This document shows positions 44,130 to 52,342 of a stretch of DNA of 64,000 nucleotides, piece after piece. Each line of letters starts with the position of its first letter. Position 1 is the stretch's first letter. The notes beneath the pieces were generated by a model. That model worked only from the letters and a program-made list of their open reading frames with translations, was not told where the DNA came from and made no database searches. A program made the position numbers and the translations under genes. The stretch is from contig CALKGK010000036.1 of NCBI GenBank assembly GCA_938085105.1, forward strand, positions 1-64,000, in the 5' to 3' direction. This stretch comes from an uncultured Flavobacteriales bacterium (GTDB lineage: Bacteria; Bacteroidota; Bacteroidia; Flavobacteriales_D; Sanyastnellaceae).

Positions 44130-45617
44130 ATGGCGCACAAAGCTCTCATTATAGGATCAGGTTTCGCTGGATTAGCGGCCGCAACTGAAATGGCCCACCT
44201 CGGTCATGAAGTTCACGTTTTCGAAAAAAATGCCGACCTCGGTGGTCGCGCTCGCAAATTCGAAGTGGACGGATTTGTGTTTGATATGGGCCCTAGCTGG
44301 TACTGGATGCCTGATGTTTTCGAGAACTTTTTTGAACGTTACGGAAAAAAAGTTTCAGACTACTATCAATTGCACCGCCTCGACCCTTCTTATAGAGTTT
44401 ATTTTGAAGACGGCCCTATGGACATTCATGCTTCCTTGGAAGAACTAAAAAAGTCCTTCGAAGCGCTGGAACCTGGCTCTGCAGAATTATTCCAAAAATT
44501 CTTGGACGAAGGTCAGATCAAATACGAGATTGGGATGAACAAATTTGTTCAAAAACCTTCTCACTCGATCATGGAGTTTGCCGAGCTGTCCATCGCCAAA
44601 GACGCCATCAAACTTCACATCTTAAAATCATTCAAAGCTTACGTAGCGAAGTACTTTAAGAATGATAAAATCCGTCAACTGCTCGAATTTCCTGTCCTCT
44701 TTCTTGGTGCAAAACCAGAGAAAACACCGGCCATGTACAGCTTGATGAACTATGCAGACACCGTTTTAGGAACGTGGTACCCGATGGGCGGAATGCACGA
44801 AATCGTCAAAGGAATGGTGAGCTTGGCAAAAGAAAAAGGAGTGCACTTCCATGCCGGAGCTCAAGTAGAACAGATCATTGTAGAGAATAAAGAGGTCTGC
44901 GGTTTAATGGTGAACGGCGAGAAGATTTTGGGAGACAGTGTAATTGCTGGAGCCGACTATCACCACGTTGAACAGAAATTACTTGCACCTGAGCACCGCA
45001 TGTATGACGAAGCCTATTGGGACAAAAGAACCATGTCGCCTTCCTCGGTTTTGTACTATCTTGGAGTGAAGCGAAAAGTGAGTGGTCTACTTCACCATAA
45101 CCTCTTTTTCGATACCGACTTCGGAAAGCACTCCGAAGAGATTTATGACGACCAGCAATGGCCTGAAGATCCGTTATTCTATGTTTGCGCCCCTTCAAAA
45201 ACCGACCCCAGTGTTGCTCCGGAAAGCATGGAAAACATTTTCATCCTCATTCCTGTAGCGCCCGATTTGGCAGAGGAAGAAAACACGCGTTCTCACTACC
45301 TTAAATTGGTGCTCGACCGATTGGAAGCACACACGGGAGAGCGCATTCACGACGACATTATTTATGAGCGGAGTTTCGCTCATTACGAATTTAAACAAGA
45401 GTACAATTCATACAAAGGCAACGCTTATGGATTAGCGAACACCTTGGATCAAACCGCTTTTTTGAAGCCAAAATTGAAAAGTAAGAAAGTGTCAGGATTG
45501 TATTTCGCTGGGCAATTAACTACCCCAGGACCTGGTGTTCCACCGAGCATCATCTCTGGAGTTGTTGCAGCAGAAGAAGCCCACAAATACTTACAAAAAC
45601 GCACCCTTGCCCTTTAA
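44130..45617 (+). CDS. crtI: phytoene desaturase (lycopene-forming)
   Basis: A 495-residue FAD enzyme that makes four desaturations of phytoene to lycopene. FAD motif IIGSGFAGLAAATEMA (about 6-21), MGPSWYWMPDVFENFF, and C-terminal YFAGQLTTPGPGVPPSIISG all match CrtI. First gene of the crt operon; a TACATTTC near-match (44100-44107) 22 nt upstream is a candidate promoter. crtB follows after 12 nt. Confidence 0.94.
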   Translation: MAHKALIIGSGFAGLAAATEMAHLGHEVHVFEKNADLGGRARKFEVDGFVFDMGPSWYWMPDVFENFFERYGKKVSDYYQLHRLDPSYRVYFEDGPMDIHASLEELKKSFEALEPGSAELFQKFLDEGQIKYEIGMNKFVQKPSHSIMEFAELSIAKDAIKLHILKSFKAYVAKYFKNDKIRQLLEFPVLFLGAKPEKTPAMYSLMNYADTVLGTWYPMGGMHEIVKGMVSLAKEKGVHFHAGAQVEQIIVENKEVCGLMVNGEKILGDSVIAGADYHHVEQKLLAPEHRMYDEAYWDKRTMSPSSVLYYLGVKRKVSGLLHHNLFFDTDFGKHSEEIYDDQQWPEDPLFYVCAPSKTDPSVAPESMENIFILIPVAPDLAEEENTRSHYLKLVLDRLEAHTGERIHDDIIYERSFAHYEFKQEYNSYKGNAYGLANTLDQTAFLKPKLKSKKVSGLYFAGQLTTPGPGVPPSIISGVVAAEEAHKYLQKRTLAL

Positions 45618-45629
45618 CCGCACACGAAT

Positions 45630-46466
45630 ATGAAAGCCCTTTTTGACCAAGTTTCTACCCAATGTAGCGTGCTCACGACCAAGTCGTACAGCACTAGCTT
45701 TTCGCTGGGCATTAAATTTCTCGATAAGAAATTGCAAGACCCCATATACGCACTATACGGATTTGTACGTTTTGCGGATGAAATTGTGGACACCTTTCAC
45801 GATTTTGACAAAAGACATCTTTTTGAACGCTTCAAAGAAGATACCTACCACGCCATTGAACATAAAATCAGCTTGAATCCAATTTTGAATAGTTTTCAAG
45901 CCGTTTATCATAAATACAACATTGACATTGAGCACGTTAACACCTTCTTGAAATCCATGGAAATGGATTTGGATGAGAAGGAGTACGACAGAGAAGGCTT
46001 TGAAGAGTATGTTCTCGGCTCGGCAGAAGTAGTAGGCTTGATGTGTTTACAAGTGTTTGTAAATGGAGACAAAGAGCAATACGATTTGCTTTATCCTCAG
46101 GCACGAAGACTGGGTGCCGCTTTCCAGAAAATCAATTTCTTGCGCGACCTTCACGCAGACTTCAAAGAATTGGGGAGAGCCTACTTTCCCGGTTTGGATG
46201 TTGAGCAGTTCGATGAAAACACAAAGAAAGTGATCGAAGCTGAAATTGAAGCTGATTTCGCTGAAGCCTACAAGGGAATTCTAAAACTGCCGAAAGAAGC
46301 CCGTTTTGGAGTGTATGTAGCATACGTTTACTACTTCCGTCTATTTAAAAAGATTCAGAAAACGCCAAGCAGTCAGGTATTGCAGGAGCGAATTCGAATC
46401 CCCAATCAAAAGAAATTAGTGCTCTTCGTAGGTTCATACCTGAAGCACAGCTTAAACATTTTGTAG
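45630..46466 (+). CDS. crtB: phytoene synthase
   Basis: Condenses two geranylgeranyl diphosphates to phytoene. The 278-residue protein has both Asp-rich motifs: RFADEIVDTFHD (DxxxD) and NFLRDLHADFKELGRAYFPG (DxxxD then the conserved YFP). KSYSTSFSLGIKFL at the start is typical. It lies 12 nt after crtI and 1 nt before the small unknown gene. No GGPP synthase (crtE) is in the operon. Confidence 0.94.
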   Translation: MKALFDQVSTQCSVLTTKSYSTSFSLGIKFLDKKLQDPIYALYGFVRFADEIVDTFHDFDKRHLFERFKEDTYHAIEHKISLNPILNSFQAVYHKYNIDIEHVNTFLKSMEMDLDEKEYDREGFEEYVLGSAEVVGLMCLQVFVNGDKEQYDLLYPQARRLGAAFQKINFLRDLHADFKELGRAYFPGLDVEQFDENTKKVIEAEIEADFAEAYKGILKLPKEARFGVYVAYVYYFRLFKKIQKTPSSQVLQERIRIPNQKKLVLFVGSYLKHSLNIL

Positions 46467-46467
46467 T

Positions 46468-46938
46468 ATGCTTCGGAGCGCGATCATCCTCCTCATTTTG
46501 ATGTGGTGCAGCATTGCTTCAGCCCAAAAAAACCCTTTCCGACCGTTCTACCTCGTAGAATTGGACAAAGAGAAGTGCACCCAACTATTTGATCTTACCA
46601 AAGAAAAGAGCACCCCTCTCATGAAGGCATATCATGGCGCTTCTTTGGCCATGCTTGCTGACTTCGGTTTCAACATTTCAAAAAAAATGGATCAGTTCAA
46701 TACAGGAAAAGCACTTATTTCCGAGGCCATTGCTGAAGACCCTAACAACGTTGAAATTCGACTCATCCGCTTCAGTATTCAACACGAAGCTCCTGGATTT
46801 CTGGGCTACGACTGCTGTATTGAGGAAGATTTGGCCCTGCTCAAAGAAGCACTCAAAAACCAGTGGTTGGATGATGACCCTGATTACAAAACAAAACTCC
46901 TTGCTTTTTTTGAAGCGAGAGATATTCGCATAAATTGA
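46468..46938 (+). CDS. unknown secreted protein inside the carotenoid operon
   Basis: A 156-residue protein with a signal peptide (MLRSAIILLILMWCSIASAQ). The mature part is helical with EAIAEDPNNVEIRLIRFSIQ, which looks like one TPR-type helix pair, and a terminal KEALKNQWLDDDPDYKTKLLAFFE. A CC pair (DCCIEED) is near residue 115. Not a known carotenoid enzyme. It starts 1 nt after crtB and its stop overlaps the idi start as TGATG, so it is translationally coupled. Function unknown. Confidence 0.8.
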   Translation: MLRSAIILLILMWCSIASAQKNPFRPFYLVELDKEKCTQLFDLTKEKSTPLMKAYHGASLAMLADFGFNISKKMDQFNTGKALISEAIAEDPNNVEIRLIRFSIQHEAPGFLGYDCCIEEDLALLKEALKNQWLDDDPDYKTKLLAFFEARDIRIN

Positions 46939-47462
46939 TGCCCATGGAAGAAGTTATATTGGTCGATGAAAACGACGCGGTGTTGGGAAGTATGGAGAAA
47001 ATGGAAGCCCATGAAAAGGGACTCCTCCACCGTGCTTTTTCCATATTTATCTTTAACTCAAACGGTGAAGTTTTACTCCACCAACGCGCTTTTGAGAAGT
47101 ATCACAGTGGCGGCCTCTGGACCAACGCATGCTGCAGTCATCCAAGAATGAACGAAAGCTTGAGTGAAGCCACAACACGACGCTTGAATGAAGAGATGGG
47201 CTTGGCGTGCAAGATGGATAAAGTGTTCGATTTCATCTACAAAGCTGATCTGGATCAAGGACTATCGGAACACGAGTTTGATCATGTTTTTGTTGGCATT
47301 AGCGATGAAGAACCCAAGCCCAATCCGGAGGAAGTGGCGCACTACAAGTATTTGAGTTTGGAACAAATCGACCAAGAGCTTCAAGATCATCCCGAAGAAT
47401 ACACGGAATGGTTCAAAATCTGCTACCCGCGAATAGCACAATTGATTCGAGAACAACATTGA
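46938..47462 (+). CDS. idi: isopentenyl-diphosphate delta-isomerase, type 1
   Basis: A 174-residue Nudix-fold enzyme interconverting IPP and DMAPP. The catalytic Cys is in TNACCSHPR, and metal-binding His/Glu residues lie in HRAFSIFIF and NEEMGL and in EFDHVFVG. The ATG at 46938 overlaps the upstream stop (TGATG). It balances the C5 pool for carotenoid synthesis; IspH at 54658 shows that the organism also uses the MEP pathway. Confidence 0.95.
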   Translation: MPMEEVILVDENDAVLGSMEKMEAHEKGLLHRAFSIFIFNSNGEVLLHQRAFEKYHSGGLWTNACCSHPRMNESLSEATTRRLNEEMGLACKMDKVFDFIYKADLDQGLSEHEFDHVFVGISDEEPKPNPEEVAHYKYLSLEQIDQELQDHPEEYTEWFKICYPRIAQLIREQH

Positions 47463-48922
47463 AAACAGCCAGCATCATTGGAGCAGGAATCGGTGGCATT
47501 GCTACGGCCATTCGTCTGCAAATCAAGGGGTATCAAGTTGATGTCTACGAATCGGCAAGCGAAGGAGGTGGAAAACTCCGCGATTTCGCCATCGACGGTT
47601 ACCGATTTGATGCGGGGCCATCATTGTTTACACTACCCAACCTAGTTGAAGAGCTATTTCGCCTTGCAGGAAAAGACTCCAAAGCGCATTTTGACTATGA
47701 AAAGCTCGATCGCTCTTGCCATTATTTTTGGGACGATGGAACCCATCTCTGCGCATGGTCTGATTCCGCAAAATTTGAAGAAGAAGTGAGCGAACAACTC
47801 AAGGTTCCTGCGAAGACCCTTCGGAAAAAATTAAAACACAGCGCCTTTCAGTACAATACGCTCTCGGAATTGTTCATGCACCGCTCTCTGCACAAGTGGA
47901 GATCATTCACCAACCTCAAAACCTTGAAAGCCCTGCTCCGAATGCCCTTTCTCGGTTTGACCAGCAGCATGAACAAAGCCAATGAGCGATTGTCCAACGA
48001 CAAGCTCATCCAGCTTTTTAACCGATATGCCACCTACAACGGCTCCAACCCATACAGAGCACCCGCCGTTCTCAACATGATCCCCCATTTAGAGCATGGA
48101 ATCGGAACCTTTTTTCCCAAAAAAGGGATGGTTGACATTCGCAATTCCTTGCTTGAACTTGCCAAAGAACTTGGTGTGCGTTTTCATTACGACTCCAAAG
48201 TTGAATTGATCCTTCATGAAAATGGTGAAGCAAAAGGAATAAAAACAAAAGGGAAGTCCGTTCTTTCTGACCTTGTGGTGAGCAATGCGGACATACATCC
48301 TACCTATCATCATTTGTTGAAAGACCTGAAGCTTCCTGTGAAACAACTCGAGCAAGAAAGATCGAGCAGCGCCCTCATCTTTTATTGGGGGATTGAAGCC
48401 AGTTTTGATGAACTTCACCTGCACAACATCTTTTTTTCGAAGGATTATCAAGGAGAATTTGAGGCCCTCTTTGAAAGTAAAACACTCCATCCCGACCCCA
48501 CCGTTTATGTTAACATCACCTCAAAATGCAAAAGCGACGATGCCCCCGAAGGATGTGAAAACTGGTTTGTGATGATCAATGCCCCTTCTCGTCAGGGTGG
48601 ACTAAGCGAAACTGAAATCGTTGAAGTGAAGGAACAAATCATACGCAAGCTCGAAAAGATCTTGAAGACCAACCTGCGCTCAAAAATCAAATGCGAAGAA
48701 GTGCTGACACCAAGCCTGATTCAAAGCAAGACATCTAGTTACCTCGGAGCACTTTATGGAACGAGCAGCAACAACAGCATGAGCGCGTTCCTAAGGCACC
48801 CTAACTTCTCAAAAAGCTTAAAAAACCTGTATTTTACAGGGGGAAGCGTGCACCCAGGAGGCGGAATTCCGCTGTGTTTGCTTTCGGCAAAAATCATTGA
48901 TGAACTTGTAGAAGATGCTTAA
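47459..48922 (+). CDS. crtD: carotenoid 3,4-desaturase (CrtD-type)
   Basis: A second CrtI-family FAD desaturase, 487 residues. FAD motif SIIGAGIGGIATAIRL, DAGPSLFTLPNLVEEL, and C-terminal FTGGSVHPGGGIPLC; the HPGGGIP form is the CrtD/CrtN-like signature rather than CrtI. The likely start is TTG 47459, which overlaps the idi stop as TTGA and puts the FAD motif at the N-terminus; ATG 47408 would need 55 bases of overlap. With cruF and crtYcd it would introduce the 3',4' double bond of a psi end. Confidence 0.8.
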   Translation: MKTASIIGAGIGGIATAIRLQIKGYQVDVYESASEGGGKLRDFAIDGYRFDAGPSLFTLPNLVEELFRLAGKDSKAHFDYEKLDRSCHYFWDDGTHLCAWSDSAKFEEEVSEQLKVPAKTLRKKLKHSAFQYNTLSELFMHRSLHKWRSFTNLKTLKALLRMPFLGLTSSMNKANERLSNDKLIQLFNRYATYNGSNPYRAPAVLNMIPHLEHGIGTFFPKKGMVDIRNSLLELAKELGVRFHYDSKVELILHENGEAKGIKTKGKSVLSDLVVSNADIHPTYHHLLKDLKLPVKQLEQERSSSALIFYWGIEASFDELHLHNIFFSKDYQGEFEALFESKTLHPDPTVYVNITSKCKSDDAPEGCENWFVMINAPSRQGGLSETEIVEVKEQIIRKLEKILKTNLRSKIKCEEVLTPSLIQSKTSSYLGALYGTSSNNSMSAFLRHPNFSKSLKNLYFTGGSVHPGGGIPLCLLSAKIIDELVEDA

Positions 48923-49550
48923 ACTCCCTCCTTTATCATCGCCAAAAACTTCCATCGCTGTTTTACTCATTCTTCATGGAGTGGGAATTCTTGGGATGCT
49001 TAGTCCGTGGAGCGAGTCGTTTCGGATGCTCACTCCACTTAACCTTATATTGAGTTTATTCTTCCTCTTCCGCCATTACCCCAAACAAGCCTACCTGCCG
49101 AGCTTCATCATTATTTCAGTTGCTTGGTTGGCTGAATTTATAGGCGTTCACACTGGATGGCCCTTTGGCGACTATTTCTACGGACCAACACTCGGTCCAG
49201 CATTCGCTGAAATACCGATCATCATTGGAGTCAACTGGCTCGTGCTTTTATCGGGAATGCATCATTGGAGCGTGCGTTTGAAAATGAAACCTGTCCAAGG
49301 AGCGCTCTTTTCTGCTTTTGGGATGACCCTGTTGGATCTCTTCATTGAACCCGTGGCCATTCAACTGGATTTCTGGACCTGGCTCGATGTTGAAGTGCCC
49401 ATTCAGAATTACATTGCTTGGTTTGTTTTGGCCTTCATTTTGGCCTTTGCCCTGAGAAAAATCCTTCAAGATCGAACGAATCGTGTTGCCGGAGTGTTCT
49501 TCTTTATACAATTTGTTTTCTTTGTTTTATTGAATCTCTTTTTGAAATGA
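48915..49550 (+). CDS. cruF: carotenoid 1',2'-hydratase CruF
   Basis: A 211-residue membrane protein with about seven TM segments, of the DUF422/carotenoid-biosynthesis family. Features are LAEFIGVHTGWPFGDYFYG and MTLLDLFIEPVAI, which match CruF, the 1',2'-hydratase acting on gamma-carotene in bacteria of this phylum and on myxoxanthophyll in cyanobacteria. It overlaps crtD by 8 bases and crtZ by ATGA. Activity is assigned by family and by operon. Confidence 0.88.
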   Translation: MLKLPPLSSPKTSIAVLLILHGVGILGMLSPWSESFRMLTPLNLILSLFFLFRHYPKQAYLPSFIIISVAWLAEFIGVHTGWPFGDYFYGPTLGPAFAEIPIIIGVNWLVLLSGMHHWSVRLKMKPVQGALFSAFGMTLLDLFIEPVAIQLDFWTWLDVEVPIQNYIAWFVLAFILAFALRKILQDRTNRVAGVFFFIQFVFFVLLNLFLK

Positions 49551-50023
49551 TCTTAAACATCCTCGTACTGCTTGCCACTTTCTGCTTCATGGAATTCATG
49601 GCTTGGTTTGCCCATAAATACTTGATGCACGGCCTCATGTGGTATTTCCATGCTGACCATCACGTGCACGAGCCTGGATTCTTCGAAAGAAACGACATCT
49701 TCTTTCTCATCTTCGCCGTTCCCTCTTTCCTTTGCATTTACACTGGATTGAACGCTGGCGGCGACTTCCGGGTTTGGATTGGAGCTGGAATCGCCCTCTA
49801 TGGTTTATGCTATTTCTTGGTGCATGATGTATTCATTCACCAACGATTCTCTTGGTTCAAAAGAAGTGAACACCCCTATTTTATGGCAATTAGAAAGGCA
49901 CACAAAGTTCATCACAAACACCTCGGAAAAGAGGATGGTGAGTGCTTCGGCATGCTCTTCGTTCCTCCAAAATACTATCGCGAAGCCAAAAAAGCAGCTC
50001 AGATGAAACGCAGCCGAGCATGA
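49547..50023 (+). CDS. crtZ: beta-carotene 3-hydroxylase CrtZ
   Basis: A 158-residue di-iron membrane hydroxylase. His boxes HKYLMH, HADHHVHE, HDVFIHQR and HKVHHKHLG are all present. It hydroxylates C3 of a beta-ionone ring. ATG 49547 is inside the ATGA overlap with cruF; a longer open frame from 49418 is rejected because it lacks the family N-terminus. The stop overlaps crtYcd as ATGA. Confidence 0.94.
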   Translation: MILNILVLLATFCFMEFMAWFAHKYLMHGLMWYFHADHHVHEPGFFERNDIFFLIFAVPSFLCIYTGLNAGGDFRVWIGAGIALYGLCYFLVHDVFIHQRFSWFKRSEHPYFMAIRKAHKVHHKHLGKEDGECFGMLFVPPKYYREAKKAAQMKRSRA

Positions 50024-50775
50024 GCCAAAACCTCCTCTACCTCGGTGTAAATGCCTTTTGTTTGTTCGGCCCACTCATTTTGAGCTTCGATAAGAAGGTG
50101 GCTTTCTACAAAACTTGGAAAGCACTTATTCCCGCTTGTTTCCTAACGCTATTGGTGTTTATTCTTTGGGACATTGCTTTCACCGATATTGGTGTGTGGG
50201 GGTTCAACCCAGAATACCTTGTTGGAATTAACATCTTCAACCTGCCCCTGGAAGAATGGCTCTTTTTCATTACCATCCCCTACGCTTGTGTATTCACCTA
50301 TGAAGTTTTTAAGGTAAGACTTCCAAAGTTCAAGTTAAACGCGGTTTGGACCAAAAGAGTGGCTATTTTGATGATCCTCTTCTCTCTGTTCATGATCATC
50401 TTGAATCCCGAGAAACGCTACACGACTTCAGCATTTCTTTTTCTCCTCATCTTGACCCTGAAGCACCGTTTTCTTTTCAAAAAAGACTACCTCGGCAACT
50501 TCTACCCCTCGTATTTGGTGCTTCTGATCCCCTTCATCATTGCCAACGGTGTGTTAACCGGCATCGCATTTTGGGAATATCCCATCGTCTTTACCGACCT
50601 GGCAGAATTAAAAGATCAGATCGTGTGGTACAACAACGAAGAAAACATCGCTGTGAGAATCTTCTCTGTGCCTTTTGAAGACATTTGGTATGGAATGGGC
50701 TTGATCCTAATGAACGTGACCCTCTTCGAGCATTTCAGAGGTGGTGAAGGAAAGATCCGTCTTCGAAAAAAATAG
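50020..50775 (+). CDS. crtY: lycopene cyclase, CrtYcd (fused heterodimer-type) family
   Basis: A 251-residue membrane protein with about seven TM helices. The two halves each carry the cyclase domain pattern: 'NLPLEEWLFFITIPYACVFTY' in the first and 'FEDIWYGMGLILMNVTLFE' with 'SVPFEDIWYG' in the second, resembling fused CrtYc-CrtYd of Bacteroidota. It cyclises one or both ends of lycopene. Start 50020 lies in the ATGA overlap with crtZ. Last gene of the operon, 8 bases from the convergent rhomboid gene. Confidence 0.9.
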   Translation: MSQNLLYLGVNAFCLFGPLILSFDKKVAFYKTWKALIPACFLTLLVFILWDIAFTDIGVWGFNPEYLVGINIFNLPLEEWLFFITIPYACVFTYEVFKVRLPKFKLNAVWTKRVAILMILFSLFMIILNPEKRYTTSAFLFLLILTLKHRFLFKKDYLGNFYPSYLVLLIPFIIANGVLTGIAFWEYPIVFTDLAELKDQIVWYNNEENIAVRIFSVPFEDIWYGMGLILMNVTLFEHFRGGEGKIRLRKK

Positions 50776-50782
50776 ACTCCAT

Positions 50783-51661
50783 TTAGAAGTCCTTCCCAAA
50801 TTTCCCCAAGAAGTTTTTTTCATCCTTGCTCAAGGCGTCGTAGCCTCCTTTTGAAATTTTATCGAGAATACGGTCAAGCTTCTTTTGGCGTTGAATCTTT
50901 TCCTTATTGAAGTCTTCATCACTCTTGTAGGCTTTCGAAGGGGCCTTTACTACGCGAAGATTACTTCGTTTCTTGAAGAGGTCCACAATGCGGTCCAAGA
51001 GTTTTTCAAACCAAGCCCCAATATCTTTTCCCTTCTGCATTTGAGTCATCAACAAGAAACCAAAAAGCGCTCCTCCGAGATGACCGAGGTGTCCACCAGA
51101 ATTGGAACCTCCCAAACTAATGTAATCGAACAGCACATAAAACAAAGCGAGGTACTTCAGCTTCACGGGACCGATAAGAATCAAGCGGATTTGTTCGTTG
51201 GGAAAGTAGGTCGCATAAGCCACAAAGATGGCCATCACAGCAGCACTCGCTCCTTCGGCGGTTCCCATCATTCTCCACTCCGGTAAGAGATGTGCCATCA
51301 CGAAGTAAAGCACAAACCCACTGAGTCCGCCAAGAAGATAGGTACTCAACAACTTCCGAGCTCCAAATCGAGATTCAAACATCCCTCCCAAAAAGTAAAG
51401 GAAAACCATGTTGAAAAAGATGTGGAACAAGCCGGTATGCATGAACATGTGAGTAAGGATACTCCATGGACGGTAGATGAGTTGAGAAGCATCTGCCGTG
51501 GTTTTCAAGGTCATTCCCGTGGTATACAAGTAGCTTCCCTTCTCAAGAAAGAAAAGCTTGATGGTAAATACCAAAAGAAACACCGCTGCATTGATGTAGA
51601 TGAGCTTCTGAAACATTTTGGCCGCATCGTATTTGGCCTTGAGGTCTTGAACTGCACTCAT
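50783..51661 (-). CDS. rhomboid-family intramembrane serine protease
   Basis: A 292-residue protein with about six TM helices and a basic cytosolic C-terminal tail (from about residue 210). The catalytic Ser is in AEGASAAVMAI (Gly-x-Ser-x; GASA rather than the usual GASG) and the His in HLGHLGGALFGF. The W-R/H motif THMFMHTGLFHIFFNMVFLYF is present. It starts directly after the stop of the second rhomboid (TAAATG). Substrates unknown. Confidence 0.88.
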   Translation of the reverse strand: MSAVQDLKAKYDAAKMFQKLIYINAAVFLLVFTIKLFFLEKGSYLYTTGMTLKTTADASQLIYRPWSILTHMFMHTGLFHIFFNMVFLYFLGGMFESRFGARKLLSTYLLGGLSGFVLYFVMAHLLPEWRMMGTAEGASAAVMAIFVAYATYFPNEQIRLILIGPVKLKYLALFYVLFDYISLGGSNSGGHLGHLGGALFGFLLMTQMQKGKDIGAWFEKLLDRIVDLFKKRSNLRVVKAPSKAYKSDEDFNKEKIQRQKKLDRILDKISKGGYDALSKDEKNFLGKFGKDF

Positions 51662-52342
51662 TTAGTAGAAGTGATTTTTATTTTGTTGCCAGCGTTTCAA
51701 TAAAATAAACCCGAAAAGCATTCCTCCGAGGTGGGCGAAGTGAGCCACATTGTCGCCGGCATTGTTGGACAGGCCTGAATACAATTCAATCAAACCATAA
51801 CCAATCACAAAGTACTTTGCTTTAATGCCCACAGGAAAGAAAATGAGGTAAAGTTTGGTATTTGGAAAGAGCATCCCGAAGGCGAGCAGCAAGCCAAACA
51901 AGGCTCCGGAGGCTCCAACAACACCCGAGTAATTGATGTACTGCTGAACTTTCACAGGAAGCGCACTCATTTCAGGAAAGAAGCTCCCAAAACCTTGATA
52001 CACCTCAAATCCAAAAATAAACATGTGCAGAAAAAAGGCTCCCAAACCGGTAAAGAAATAATAAATTAAAAAGCGTTTTGGTCCCCACAATTTTTCCAAA
52101 GTAGCTCCAAAAATAAATACCCCAAACATGTTAAAGAAGATGTGAGAAATGCTTCCATGCATGAACATGTGGGTCACAATTTGTGTGGGAAAGAAAAACT
52201 CAGACAAAGGATAGTGTCCGCTCAAATACATCTGAAACTTTCCCGCCAAATCAGGATTCATTCCCTGCGCGAGCATGCCAAACACGAAAAGAATCGCGTT
52301 GATGATGATGATGTTCTTTACTACGGGTGTTAGCGGCTGCAT
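51662..52342 (-). CDS. rhomboid-family intramembrane serine protease (second copy)
   Basis: A 226-residue six-TM protease core without the long tail of its neighbour. Catalytic Ser in VGASGALFGLL, His in VAHFAHLGGMLFGF, and THMFMHGSISHIFFNMFGVF conserved. Start overlaps the mutL stop by one base (TAATG). Two tandem rhomboids downstream of mutL is an order that I associate with Flavobacteriia. Confidence 0.9.
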   Translation of the reverse strand: MQPLTPVVKNIIIINAILFVFGMLAQGMNPDLAGKFQMYLSGHYPLSEFFFPTQIVTHMFMHGSISHIFFNMFGVFIFGATLEKLWGPKRFLIYYFFTGLGAFFLHMFIFGFEVYQGFGSFFPEMSALPVKVQQYINYSGVVGASGALFGLLLAFGMLFPNTKLYLIFFPVGIKAKYFVIGYGLIELYSGLSNNAGDNVAHFAHLGGMLFGFILLKRWQQNKNHFY

